From assembly GCF_000145035.1 (NCBI RefSeq), contig NC_014388.1, positions 139,501 through 203,500 of the forward strand: DNA of 64,000 nucleotides, given 5' to 3'. The notes under the pieces are model-generated. The model did not search any database. It saw only the letters and a list, made by a program, of their open reading frames with translations, and had not been told where the DNA came from. Numbering within the stretch: position 1 is the stretch's first letter; the number at the start of each line of letters is the position of its first letter. A program made the translations under genes and the position numbers. This DNA is from Butyrivibrio proteoclasticus B316. Lineage in GTDB: Bacteria > Bacillota > Clostridia > Lachnospirales > Lachnospiraceae. Positions 42,026 through 51,865 of the stretch are shown here, piece by piece.

Positions 42026-44200
42026 TCAAAGGTAATACTCGCCCTCTTTTAACTTAAATACAGCAAAACCATCTGCAGTCAAAGAGTATTCATACCCGAT
42101 ATCGCTTAAAGATTTCTGATCTATAACAGGCAAATATACATCGGCCTCTGTACCCATTGGTATCTTAAGTTTCATGCAATATCTGTCATCTGCTTTGGAT
42201 ATCTCCACGCTGATAAGGCCTTTTGCAGATGGAACATCACATTTAACATTTGTCAGATCAACAAGACAGGGTTTTATCTCAAAACGCTTATGCCCTGCCT
42301 CCAATGGTCTGATTCCTGCTATATATTTGGACATAGTAATAAGCGGACCACCTGACCAGGCATGATTAAGTGTTCCATCCTGATTCCAGTACTCCCATAA
42401 TGTTGAGTAGTCATAATCCACCATCTCTTTATATCTGGTCTTCATTCTGATGATGGCTTTGTCTATGCGACCTGCTATGCAAAGAGCATCAAGTACATAC
42501 TTTTCCATATATGGACTTGAATTTGTGGCCTTTTCCAGAACTTCTACTATATCAGCATACTTATCAGGTTCTGCAAGCCCTGATATTACTGCAAGCGCAT
42601 TGGCTCTGTCATCAGGCTTTCCATTATCTGTCTTATTATAGTAAAAGCTTCCCTTCCAAAAGCTCTTGTCATAGCTGTTTTTAATGTCATTTTTCCTTGT
42701 GATAAAAGAGCCGGATTCATCTTGTTTTCCCAGCAACTCTGCCATATTAATTAAGGAATCTAATGCCATATAATACCAGGCGTTCTCCATAGGAGCTATA
42801 TCAGCATTATCGCCCCAATCCGGCCAATCCCAGCTACCGGTTCTATGAACAACAAGTCCATCCTTCATTTCAAAGAGATTTAAATATTCTTTTGACGCTT
42901 CATATGCCTGAGGTAAAAACGAAGCATCACCTGTATATCTATAGTAATACCAGAATCCCCATATACCTGCGAGATTTTGCATAGGTAGTTCAAACTGATC
43001 TTTGCCTGAAGGGACTACTGTCAACATATAGCCGCTATCTAACGTCCAACCGGACATCATTTCAACGCCTTTTTTATATAGGAGCAGTGCTCTTTCATCA
43101 AGGCAGTACAGCATCTGCTGCATTTCAAGATTTACATCCCCCCACCACTGGGCTCTCTCCCTGTCAGGACAATCCATAAAATTATCCCTCATGGTGATGT
43201 AAAGTGTTCTAAGTGATTTCTGCCATAATTTATTCAGGAATGCATCATTACATACAAAGCTGCCAACAAATTCGGTATTATAACCTGTTTCGTGATATCC
43301 AAGTTCTTGAATAGTAACGCCTTCATCTATTTCATAATAAATATACTCGCCATTCATCCATCCCAGGGATTCGTATTCCTGATAGCCGGCCTTTGTATAA
43401 TAAACAGACATAACACTTTTGGTATCATATAGCGCATCTACATAATTGTCTGCTTTTATTGTTATCCTTCTTCCCGCAGGGGCTATTACCTTAAGCACAG
43501 GAGTTATCTGAGCATTATAGGGAAGCTTCATTTTAAATATTTCTTTTTCCTTGGTTTTATGTTCCTTTAACTCATCACTATTTATGTACTTTTTATAGCC
43601 AAAATCCTTTAATTGAGGAATTATTCTTTTATGAAAAGAACCCCAATATGAAGGTGCATCATCGATAACTTCCGCATTATCCCAATCGGAAGTATCGTAA
43701 TCCGGCATATACCAACCGGGAATATCTTTGCCTGCATCAAAATACAGATTAGACTCCGATAGCCTGAAATTGCTTTTTTCATCTTTTTCATCAGCAGAGA
43801 CATATGCCGGATGCTTTTTTACCTTCCAGGATTCATCTGAGCAAATGGTATCTCCATTTATATCCATTTCAAATACAAGGCCGCCTCTTCCACTATCCAG
43901 GTGAGAAAAACCTTGTTTGCCAAAAAACAAAACAAGGATAGCAATGGTATTTCTCCCCTGATTCAGGAATTCACCAAGGTCAACTTCATCATAATATATG
44001 GAATGTCTGTCAGGCCCTCGTTTTATACCGCCTTCAAATATCACGGGCCTGCCGTTTACATAGAGCCAGTATTTGGAATCAACTGCTATTTTGGCCAGAG
44101 CCTTATTAGCATCACTATTAAGGTCAAACTTTTTGACCAAACACATCCATGTGTTCTCGCCATTTTCACCTTTTTTCCAAATACATTTTCTATTATCCAT
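42026..44200 (-). CDS. GH78-family alpha-L-rhamnosidase-like enzyme
   Basis: A 724-residue glycosidase; ATG 44200 is preferred because GGGAGG lies 11 bp upstream, while the longer frame opens with a TTG. N-terminal beta domains (WLYVNGRPV, ESWKVKKHPAYVS) lead into the (alpha/alpha)6 barrel. The GH78 hallmark is MDCPDRERAQWWGDVNLEMQ, with the acid Glu region, followed by SWDWPDWGDN and WNQDGTLNHAWSGGPLITM. No signal peptide, so it acts on imported oligosaccharides. Function as a rhamnosidase is by family; other sugars are possible. Confidence 0.88.
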   Translation of the reverse strand: MDNRKCIWKKGENGENTWMCLVKKFDLNSDANKALAKIAVDSKYWLYVNGRPVIFEGGIKRGPDRHSIYYDEVDLGEFLNQGRNTIAILVLFFGKQGFSHLDSGRGGLVFEMDINGDTICSDESWKVKKHPAYVSADEKDEKSNFRLSESNLYFDAGKDIPGWYMPDYDTSDWDNAEVIDDAPSYWGSFHKRIIPQLKDFGYKKYINSDELKEHKTKEKEIFKMKLPYNAQITPVLKVIAPAGRRITIKADNYVDALYDTKSVMSVYYTKAGYQEYESLGWMNGEYIYYEIDEGVTIQELGYHETGYNTEFVGSFVCNDAFLNKLWQKSLRTLYITMRDNFMDCPDRERAQWWGDVNLEMQQMLYCLDERALLLYKKGVEMMSGWTLDSGYMLTVVPSGKDQFELPMQNLAGIWGFWYYYRYTGDASFLPQAYEASKEYLNLFEMKDGLVVHRTGSWDWPDWGDNADIAPMENAWYYMALDSLINMAELLGKQDESGSFITRKNDIKNSYDKSFWKGSFYYNKTDNGKPDDRANALAVISGLAEPDKYADIVEVLEKATNSSPYMEKYVLDALCIAGRIDKAIIRMKTRYKEMVDYDYSTLWEYWNQDGTLNHAWSGGPLITMSKYIAGIRPLEAGHKRFEIKPCLVDLTNVKCDVPSAKGLISVEISKADDRYCMKLKIPMGTEADVYLPVIDQKSLSDIGYEYSLTADGFAVFKLKEGEYYL

Positions 44201-44248
44201 AAAAGCAAAAGCCTCCCAATATCTTTTTTGCCTTGCCAAGCACCTATA

Positions 44249-46063
44249 TCAGCTTGCATCTCTGTAATATTTAGCCTGAGCCTCAAACATTTTCGCGTAT
44301 ATACCTGATGGTATACTGATAAGCTCATCATGACTGCCGTACTCAGCAATTTTTCCTTCAGAAAAAACTGCTATACTGTCGCAGAATTTACAGCTTGATA
44401 ATCTGTGAGAAATATAAAAAGCTGTTTTACCGCCCACAAGCGTATGGAACTGTTTATATACTTCATATTCCGCCAATGGATCAAGGGCGGATGTAGGCTC
44501 ATCCAGAATAACTACAGGGCTGTCCTTATACAGAGCCCTTGCAATCGCAATCTTCTGCTGTTCGCCTCCGGAAGGCTCTATTCCCTTTTCATCAAAGTAC
44601 TTAAATATAGTGGTTTGCGTACCCTTTTCAAGCTCATCGACTTTATCTTTAAGTCCCACTAGCTCGATGTACTCATCAACCTTGCCCTTATCCGGGTTTG
44701 CAAAAGCTATATTCTCGTCAATAGTAAAAGAAAATAGCTTGAAATCCTGAAATACCGGTGCAAACTGCTGCATATACTGCCTGTAATCGTAATCTCTTAT
44801 ATCTACTCCATCAAGTAAAATCTGACCTTCCGTCGGGTCATAAAGCCTGCAGAGGAGCTTAATAAAGGTGGTTTTTCCGGCGCCATTTAAGCCAACTATA
44901 GACAAGTGCTCACCTGGCCTTATCTTAATACAAATATCATCCAATATCTTTTTATCTGTCTTTGGATAGGAAAAAGAAACATGCCTGAATTCGATTTCAT
45001 GAGGCTTTTTAGCAATTTCTTTTTCTCCCTTGGGAAGAGCCTCAGGATATTCCATGAATAAAACATACTCATAGGCGTAATTGCAATTCTTGATAAGTTC
45101 CGTCACGTTCCAGACAAGCCCGCTCAAAGTTCCGTTAAGAGCTGCTTCTGTGCTGATAAGCTGCACAAAGGTACCAATACCATAAACTCCCTTTATAGCC
45201 AAAAGACCCACATAAAAGTATGCCGCAGCACCTTTTATAGCTGATATTACGTTAACGCCAATACTATATGGAAGCTGGGTTAATGCCTGCCATCTCCAGT
45301 GTTTATTGCTCTTATCTGTATTATGCTCCCAGCACTCCACCATAAGTTTCTGAGCATCATAAAGACGAATATCCTTTCCAAACCTTGTATCTACTATATC
45401 CCAACCAAAGTAACCAAACAGCCGGTTTACCTTTGAAAGCTTTCCAAAGGCTTCAATTTCTATCTTGTTCTGCTTAGAGACAACGTACAGATTTACAAGT
45501 GAATATATAGCCAAAAGAAGAAGCAAAAGTGGTGCATGCAGTGCTATAACAATGACAAATCCAATCGCTCTGATTATATTAGTAATGAACATAAAAAAGA
45601 TTTCTGAGATACCATAAACGCCCCCTGAGTACCAGCTCATTCCTGTTCTTGCTTTCTCAATCTGATCCAGGGCCTCTTTATCCTCTGTCAGCTGATAATC
45701 CAGTTCCATGGAATGTTTTCCCATGAGTATTGCAAAATAGTCATCCAGTCTTTGCTGGTATTTATTAAGTTCAGTGCTACTTCGGCTGGTAATCATCGAA
45801 ATAACAAACTCACCTATTATAAGGCTTGCTGCAAGAATTATTAATTTGCTTAGATTTCTATCGCCTACTATCTCATCAACTATAAGAGGAGAGATCAGGA
45901 TTGCCACAAAAGGTTGCAGAATCTGCGAAACTGCCTTTATGCTTTCCCACATAAAAAATCCCGGGTATTTTTTGTATGCTGACGAAAATAAAAGAGTTAT
46001 AACTTTTCGTATCTTATGGAAAGTAGAAACATTTTCTTTACTGTCTTTATCTAATTTAGCCAA
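44249..46063 (-). CDS. ABC exporter, fused permease-ATPase (second half-transporter)
   Basis: A 604-residue half-transporter: six transmembrane helices (to about 330), then the ATPase with Walker A VGLNGAGKTTFIKLL, signature PSGGEQQKIAIARALY and Walker B VVILDEPTSALDP, and the switch His in FYISHRLSSC. It overlaps the other half-transporter by 8 nt, so the two probably form a heterodimer. Such pairs export drugs, lipids or peptides. No N-terminal C39 peptidase domain, so it is not a bacteriocin-processing exporter. Confidence 0.93.
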   Translation of the reverse strand: MAKLDKDSKENVSTFHKIRKVITLLFSSAYKKYPGFFMWESIKAVSQILQPFVAILISPLIVDEIVGDRNLSKLIILAASLIIGEFVISMITSRSSTELNKYQQRLDDYFAILMGKHSMELDYQLTEDKEALDQIEKARTGMSWYSGGVYGISEIFFMFITNIIRAIGFVIVIALHAPLLLLLLAIYSLVNLYVVSKQNKIEIEAFGKLSKVNRLFGYFGWDIVDTRFGKDIRLYDAQKLMVECWEHNTDKSNKHWRWQALTQLPYSIGVNVISAIKGAAAYFYVGLLAIKGVYGIGTFVQLISTEAALNGTLSGLVWNVTELIKNCNYAYEYVLFMEYPEALPKGEKEIAKKPHEIEFRHVSFSYPKTDKKILDDICIKIRPGEHLSIVGLNGAGKTTFIKLLCRLYDPTEGQILLDGVDIRDYDYRQYMQQFAPVFQDFKLFSFTIDENIAFANPDKGKVDEYIELVGLKDKVDELEKGTQTTIFKYFDEKGIEPSGGEQQKIAIARALYKDSPVVILDEPTSALDPLAEYEVYKQFHTLVGGKTAFYISHRLSSCKFCDSIAVFSEGKIAEYGSHDELISIPSGIYAKMFEAQAKYYRDAS

Positions 46064-47945
46064 CCTTCTCTACCTCCTGTCCTTCTAATTGCTCTTCCGG
46101 ATTATCGCGGTAATACTGAGCCTGAACATTAAACATATCAGCGTATTTGCCGCCTTTTTCCATAAGCTCATCGTGACTTCCAAGCTCCACCAGACTTCCA
46201 TTTTCAAACATGGCAACCTGGTCACAGAATCTGGTAGATGCCAGTCTGTGCGAGATATAAACTGCACTCTTTTCACCAATCATTTCATCAAACTGTTCAT
46301 AAAGCCTTTGCTCAGCAATAGCATCAAGAGCGGATGTAGGCTCATCCAAAACAACTATCTTAGAGCCTTTATACAGAGCTCTTGCCAGAGCCAGCTTTTG
46401 CTTTTCACCCCCAGATAAATCAATACCATCATCTTCCACCACATTTGTAAGGGGCGTATCAATTCCCTTTACAAGAGAACCAAGCTTTTCTTCAAGACCT
46501 GCAGAAATAGCGCACTCTTTTACCTTGTCTCTATCAAGCTTGTCCCTGCTATGCATAGCGATATTCTCGGACATGAGAAAAGCAAATATCTCAACATTCT
46601 GAAATACTGGTGCAAATAGTCTGTAATAATCTTCTCTCCTGTATTTTCTGATGTCTGTGCCATTTAAAGTAATAACGCCTTCTGAAGGATCGTAGAGCCT
46701 AAGGAGGAGTTTGATCATTGTAGTCTTTCCTGCGCCATTTAGACCTACCACAGCCAGTTTTTGACCAGGTTTAAGCTTAAGATTAAGATTCTTAAGAGCA
46801 TAAGTTTCTGACTTGGCATACTTGTAGGAAACGTTCTTAAATTCAATTTCGTATGTGTCTGCCATCGGAATCTCTATGCAGTCTTTTTCATCGTCATCTA
46901 TTTCAAGTTCAATAAAGGATCTGAAATCATCCGTTTCCAGCGATGCCCTCTTGTAATCTCCAAAGCGCTGCAGGAAATCTAAAAGCGCCTGGGAAAAAGC
47001 CATAGATAACGACAAAAACAATGTAAAGTTTCCTATAGATAAATCTTTAGTAAATACCGCAAAAAACAGTACAGAATATATCAGCGCCTTGATCACAACA
47101 TTTGCTACCTGAGTAACAAAGGAATTCTTGAACCAGAGCTCATAATGAACATCCCATTTTTCTTCCTTATACCGGTAGGTATCTTCCTGCTTTTTTGAAA
47201 GAAACTCAGAAAGGTTAAAGAGTCTGATTTCCTTGGCATGGTCACAATACTGGGTCACTCTCTCCATATAATCAGTTTTTCTCCAGGAATCAGAGAGCTT
47301 ATCCCAAACCTCTTTTTTGTCCTTTTCGACTATTTTCCTATAATACAAAAACTGAATAACACATAGAGCTATCAGTGCCAAAATAAGTCTGAAGTCTAGA
47401 ACCAAAACTGCCACAAATGTGACCCCTACAGTAAAAAGGCTGGTAAGAAGCATCTGCATATAACGCATCACGCCTTCGACGCCGTTCATATTTCCACCTG
47501 TTGCCTGCTCTGCTCGCCTTGCCACATCGAGGACATCAGGTCTTTCGATAAGTTCATACTTAAGCGAAAGGACCCTTGCTATCCTCTCGGTGATCATTTG
47601 CATACGCACATAAATAAATCTATACCAGATAAGATTATCCGATAAAACACTTCCTATGTTCAAAAGGCATGCGATAACTCCTGCCAAAAGAACAATTCGT
47701 ATAAGTCTGCCCACTGCCTCTTCTTCCGTAAGCCCGGCCTGAATAATATCAATTACATACTTACCAAAAATCCCCCAGAAATAAGAAAGAACAGATGAGC
47801 AAACCATCCCAAGCAATAAAAGAGCCACTACTTCCGGCCTGTACTTAAGTATCTTACCAAGAATATATCTGGTATTACTCCATATCCCGAATTCCTTGTG
47901 TAAGGGATTATCTTTACTTTCTTTGTATTCATCCTCAATCCACAT
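46056..47945 (-). CDS. ABC exporter, fused permease-ATPase (first half-transporter)
   Basis: A 629-residue half-transporter. Start placed at ATG 47945, where GGAGGAA precedes MWIEDEYKESKDNP; the frame opens earlier without a site. Six helices are followed by the ATPase: Walker A VGLNGAGKTTMIKLLLR, signature LSGGEKQKLALARALYKG, Walker B IVVLDEPTSALDA and VYISHRLAST. Partner of the overlapping downstream gene. The pair stands between GH78 and the pullulanase, but is of the export class and so is unlikely to import sugars. Confidence 0.93.
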   Translation of the reverse strand: MWIEDEYKESKDNPLHKEFGIWSNTRYILGKILKYRPEVVALLLLGMVCSSVLSYFWGIFGKYVIDIIQAGLTEEEAVGRLIRIVLLAGVIACLLNIGSVLSDNLIWYRFIYVRMQMITERIARVLSLKYELIERPDVLDVARRAEQATGGNMNGVEGVMRYMQMLLTSLFTVGVTFVAVLVLDFRLILALIALCVIQFLYYRKIVEKDKKEVWDKLSDSWRKTDYMERVTQYCDHAKEIRLFNLSEFLSKKQEDTYRYKEEKWDVHYELWFKNSFVTQVANVVIKALIYSVLFFAVFTKDLSIGNFTLFLSLSMAFSQALLDFLQRFGDYKRASLETDDFRSFIELEIDDDEKDCIEIPMADTYEIEFKNVSYKYAKSETYALKNLNLKLKPGQKLAVVGLNGAGKTTMIKLLLRLYDPSEGVITLNGTDIRKYRREDYYRLFAPVFQNVEIFAFLMSENIAMHSRDKLDRDKVKECAISAGLEEKLGSLVKGIDTPLTNVVEDDGIDLSGGEKQKLALARALYKGSKIVVLDEPTSALDAIAEQRLYEQFDEMIGEKSAVYISHRLASTRFCDQVAMFENGSLVELGSHDELMEKGGKYADMFNVQAQYYRDNPEEQLEGQEVEKVG

Positions 47946-48061
47946 TTTTTCTTCCTCCATGTAAGCCAAGGCACATTTCATACAACAAATGTGCCAAACA
48001 ATGATGTCTCAATAATTTTAATTTACACAAATGTCCATTGCTACTTACATATTGCTATATA

Positions 48062-48094
48062 GAAAAAAAAACGGGCGACTCTCACAAGCCGCCC
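48062..48094 (-). terminator. Terminator of the pullulanase gene
   Basis: GGGCG / CGCCC stem, followed on the minus strand by at least eight T, 28 bp after the stop. Confidence 0.8.
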
Positions 48095-48122
48095 TATTTC
48101 TAATCATAAGTTGGATTAAAGC

Positions 48123-50843
48123 TTATTTCTTCTTTTTCAAAAATACCAAAATACCGCCCAATATAGCAAGTATTCCTACAGCCCCAGCAGCAATAGGAAG
48201 TACAGGAGTCTTGGCTCCTGCAGGTTTATCACTCTCTCCCTTTACAAGAACAACTGCAGAAATAGGATCAACTGTAAGTGTTCCTGAAACAGTTTCAAGA
48301 ACCTCTGTTCCAGCCTGTGTTCCCTTCACATGCACATTCCAGTTTCCTTCCGGCAATGAAATTGTTGTAGCAGTCATATTGGGGTTAAAAGCAAGGAAAA
48401 TCTGCTCAGCAGGTTCGCCTGCGACTGTTTTATCAGAATTATCCATATTAAAGGCAAGGACATTCTTATCAAGATTCTCTACTGCTTTAACTCTTGCAGC
48501 TACTTCATCACCTGAACTGAGTCTGAAAAGCGGATGCTCTTTTCTTAAGGTAATGAGTCCCTTGTAGAATTCATAATTCTTCTGATATTTAGTATCATCG
48601 ATAGTCTCCCATTTAAGGCTGTTCACCTCATCGCCTGAGCTATAACTGTTAGAGTCAAAAGAGCCGTCTTCCTTAACCTTGGTTCTGAGAATCTCTTCAC
48701 CAGCCTGCATGAAAGGTACTCCCTCGGCCGTCATGTAGAAAGCTGCCGCAAGATTACTCATCTTGATCCAGGACTCTTCATCGAGATCTGTTCTTGCCAT
48801 GGCAATTCTGTCATAGAGAGTGTTGTTGTCATGACAGGAAGCATACTGGATTATCTGAGATGGATTCTTGGACCAGGTTTCTGTAGCAAGGAATGAAGAA
48901 GTCATGGCTCTCTCAGCATTCTTGGAGCCTGATGCCCATCCTGTTTCTGCAGTATTAAATACACTTCCCTTTAAACCGTCTCTGATATTGTCATTAAAGT
49001 AGGCAAAACCTGGAGTTTTTTCTGATGACTGTTGTGTTGCCATGGTAATATTTTCCTTGGTAACATCAGTGTTCATGCTCCAGCCCTCTCCATAGAAAAT
49101 GACATCAGGGTGAGTTTCGTGAACCTTGGAAACAATCTCATTTATTGTATCTACATCCAAAAGTCCTACAAGATCAAATCTGAATCCATCAATGTGATAT
49201 TCATCAGCCCAGTAGCAAACTGAATCAACAATGTATTTTCTGACCATGGAGCGCTCAGATGCAGTGTCATTGCCGCATCCTGAGCCGTTCGAATACGTTC
49301 CGTCAGCATTTATTCTGGAAAAATATCCCGGAACAAGGCGGTTAATACAGAAATCCTTGCCGCTGTAAACATGGTTGTACACTACGTCCATAACAACAGA
49401 AAGTCCGTTGTCATGCAGAGCCTTTACCATTTCCTTGGCTTCTCTGACACGAACATTACCATCATGGGCATCTGTAGAATATGAGCCCTCCGGAACATTG
49501 TAGTTAACAGGGTCATAGCCCCAGTTGAATCTCTCAGTAGTTGTAGCATTTTCATCAACAGATCCAAAATCATAAAAAGGAAGAAGATGAATATGAGTCA
49601 CCCCAAGATCCTTGAGATAATCAACACCTGTCGAGTTTCCGCCTGCTGTCTTGGTACCAGTTTCAGTAAATGCAGTGTATTTTCCGGCATTTACCATATT
49701 TCCCTCAGGATCTACTGAAAAGTCGCGGATATGAAGCTCATATATAACAGCATCATTTATCTTCTCGCCGCTATGAGGATTGGTATCCCCAGCCCATCCT
49801 TCAGGATTTGTCGCTTCAAGGTCAATGACCATGGCTCTTTTACCGTTGACTCCGGTAGTTCTGGCATAAGGATCGCAAGCCTCAACGTTTAATCCATCGA
49901 TGATCGCAGTATATGTATAATAAGTTCCTGCAAGATCTCCCGATACCTCTGCAAGCCATGTACCCTTTTCATCTGCTGTCATTTCAACAGTTTCCTTAAG
50001 GTCTTTTTCCCAAGGATCGCCTGACTCATAGAGATTTACAGTTACCGCCTCGGCAGTAGGTGCCCATACACGGAAAACTGTCTTATCCTTGGCATAAGTT
50101 GCACCAAGGTCATTACCCTCGTAGGTATATTTGTCCTCGAATTCCTGCGTTGAATAAACAATAGGCATGTTTACAGGATATTCCTGTCCGTCAAAGCCAA
50201 CACGATAATTCCTGTTACTATCAAGCTCAGAAGCTATAGTAAGATTGTAGAAGTACTGGCTATCTGAAGCCTTTTCTTTTAACTCCGCCTTGGTAACTTC
50301 TACATCTCCAAGACGTCCTTTTACATAAAAAGAGCTTAATAAGGAATCAGCTATCTCTCCTGTAAGCTCGATTGTTATAGTATCCTTACCATCATAGGTT
50401 GCAGTTTTAAGTTTTGTTCCTGTCATCACATCATCCCCATATTCCTTAGTGGCTCCCTCTACTCCTGATTCGACAAAGGCATGCACTGTTCCTGAAACAA
50501 CCTCGGATATATCGATGAACTGATCAGCGTCAATATCCTTGTCCCAATCCTGTGTCCTTACGATAAATCCAACCTTGGTAGCTCCGCCTGGAACAGACAT
50601 AGTGGCCACCATTTCGCCATTCTCATCCTGAAAGGGATATCCGGCGCCTTCTGCACCATCTGCCCACATCCAGGCATCCCATTTGGCATAGTCTCCATCC
50701 TCTCTGTGGTAGTGGAGTTTGAGCGTAACTCCCTCATCTGCTCTTGCAGTAATGGACGTTCCAAATCCGGCAAACACACTTGTCACCAGCATCATGACCG
50801 CCATTACAAGAGCAAAAACGTGCTTCATGATTACTCTTTTCAC
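48123..50843 (-). CDS. Type I pullulanase, exported and membrane-tethered
   Basis: A 906-residue enzyme that cuts alpha-1,6 bonds in starch-type glucans. The start is GTG 50843, 10 bp after GGGAGGT; ATG 50828 is the alternative. A signal peptide (MKHVFALVMAVMMLVTSVFA) leads to a CBM41-like domain (LKLHYHREDGDYAKWDAWMW), a CBM48-like domain and the GH13 barrel. Catalytic pieces are DGFRFDLVGL (nucleophile Asp), FYGEGWSM (acid Glu) and YASCHDNNTL (third Asp); YNWGYDPVNYNVPEGSY marks pullulanases. The C-terminus is a hydrophobic helix plus KKKK with no clear LPXTG, so it stays anchored. Confidence 0.95.
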   Translation of the reverse strand: MKRVIMKHVFALVMAVMMLVTSVFAGFGTSITARADEGVTLKLHYHREDGDYAKWDAWMWADGAEGAGYPFQDENGEMVATMSVPGGATKVGFIVRTQDWDKDIDADQFIDISEVVSGTVHAFVESGVEGATKEYGDDVMTGTKLKTATYDGKDTITIELTGEIADSLLSSFYVKGRLGDVEVTKAELKEKASDSQYFYNLTIASELDSNRNYRVGFDGQEYPVNMPIVYSTQEFEDKYTYEGNDLGATYAKDKTVFRVWAPTAEAVTVNLYESGDPWEKDLKETVEMTADEKGTWLAEVSGDLAGTYYTYTAIIDGLNVEACDPYARTTGVNGKRAMVIDLEATNPEGWAGDTNPHSGEKINDAVIYELHIRDFSVDPEGNMVNAGKYTAFTETGTKTAGGNSTGVDYLKDLGVTHIHLLPFYDFGSVDENATTTERFNWGYDPVNYNVPEGSYSTDAHDGNVRVREAKEMVKALHDNGLSVVMDVVYNHVYSGKDFCINRLVPGYFSRINADGTYSNGSGCGNDTASERSMVRKYIVDSVCYWADEYHIDGFRFDLVGLLDVDTINEIVSKVHETHPDVIFYGEGWSMNTDVTKENITMATQQSSEKTPGFAYFNDNIRDGLKGSVFNTAETGWASGSKNAERAMTSSFLATETWSKNPSQIIQYASCHDNNTLYDRIAMARTDLDEESWIKMSNLAAAFYMTAEGVPFMQAGEEILRTKVKEDGSFDSNSYSSGDEVNSLKWETIDDTKYQKNYEFYKGLITLRKEHPLFRLSSGDEVAARVKAVENLDKNVLAFNMDNSDKTVAGEPAEQIFLAFNPNMTATTISLPEGNWNVHVKGTQAGTEVLETVSGTLTVDPISAVVLVKGESDKPAGAKTPVLPIAAGAVGILAILGGILVFLKKKK

Positions 50844-50869
50844 TTTTTTCTTTACCTCCCATTTATTGC

Positions 50870-50883
50870 GGAAAACGTTTTCC
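50870..50883 (-). promoter_or_regulatory. LacI/CcpA-type operator before pullulanase
   Basis: Perfect 14-bp palindrome GGAAAACGTTTTCC with the central CG of LacI-family sites, about 27 bp before the start codon. It fits either a catabolite (cre-like) site or a local maltose-type repressor; cre proper has flanking TG/CA, which is not exact here. Confidence 0.7.
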
Positions 50884-50986
50884 TTTATTTTACTATTTTC
50901 CCCGGGAGTAGTAAAGTCATCTTTTTTCACTGTGCTCTTGTTTCTCTTGTGATCAGATGGGAATATGAGGAATTTTTATATTATCT

Positions 50987-51814
50987 TTACAGCTCAATCT
51001 CAAGCGCAATCGGAGTATGGTCCTGACGAGCACCTGAATCCAGCATGTCAGACCTTGTAACCTTGTCTTTGATCCTGTCACTGACAAGGAAATAGTCGAT
51101 CCTCCATCCTGAATTATTGATCTTGCTGGTCTTGATGCGCTGAGCCCACCAGGAGTACACATTTGGAATGTCGCCATGTACATGCCTGAATGTATCAACA
51201 AATCCGGCGCTGAGCAGATTAGTGAAGCCTGCGCGTTCTTCGTCTGTAAAGCCTGCTGACATGTGATTACTGTCAGGATTTGCAAGATCTATCTCCTCAT
51301 GAGCCACATTGTAATCTCCGCAGGATATGACCGGCTTAACTTCGTCAAGAGACTTCAGGTATTTAGTGTACTGAACATCCCACTCCTGACGCTCTTTTAA
51401 TCTCTTAAGACCATCACCTGCATTTGGTGTATATACCAGGTTAAAAAAGAATTTGTCGTGCTCTAAGGTGATCATTCTGCCCTCGCTGTCCATGGTGTCA
51501 GGAGCACCTATTTCTGGAAAACTGGCTACTACCTTGATATCTCTTTTATAAAGAGCCATTGTTCCTGCATAGCCCTTTCTGGCAGGCTCTCTGGAGCTGA
51601 CATAGACATAGTCATGATCAGGGAAATAAGCCTTCAAAGCCTCTTCCTGTTTGGCATTCATTCCAGCTTCAGGAAGTTTGGTCTCCTGAATGGCAATAAT
51701 ATCAGCATTTTCTTTTGCTATTGTATCAAGAACCTGTCTGCTTAAATCTGAACGAGGACTTGTACCTGTAAGTGCGGCATTTATTGAATCTATATTCCAG
51801 GATATGAATTTCAT
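50987..51814 (-). CDS. xth: Exodeoxyribonuclease III / AP endonuclease
   Basis: A 275-residue DNA-repair nuclease that cleaves at abasic sites and removes 3' blocking groups. Motifs: FISWNIDSINA, IIAIQETKLPE (metal Glu), CGDYNVAHEEIDL (Asp-Asn pair), WRIDYFLVSD, and the terminal His in ARQDHTPIALE. The N-terminal Asn-Ile-Asp matches the family. An insert of about 15 residues at the start (TGTSPRSDLSRQ) is usual in clostridial homologues. Monocistronic. Confidence 0.95.
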   Translation of the reverse strand: MKFISWNIDSINAALTGTSPRSDLSRQVLDTIAKENADIIAIQETKLPEAGMNAKQEEALKAYFPDHDYVYVSSREPARKGYAGTMALYKRDIKVVASFPEIGAPDTMDSEGRMITLEHDKFFFNLVYTPNAGDGLKRLKERQEWDVQYTKYLKSLDEVKPVISCGDYNVAHEEIDLANPDSNHMSAGFTDEERAGFTNLLSAGFVDTFRHVHGDIPNVYSWWAQRIKTSKINNSGWRIDYFLVSDRIKDKVTRSDMLDSGARQDHTPIALEIEL

Positions 51815-51865
51815 GAGTTTACTCCTTTTCTATCAAAGTTTCATATATCATTATACTTCTTTTCA

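Noticed and set aside
44249..47945. Bacteriocin exporter for the double-glycine peptide
   Set aside because: Neither half-transporter has an N-terminal C39 peptidase domain, and they lie 16 kb from the peptide gene.
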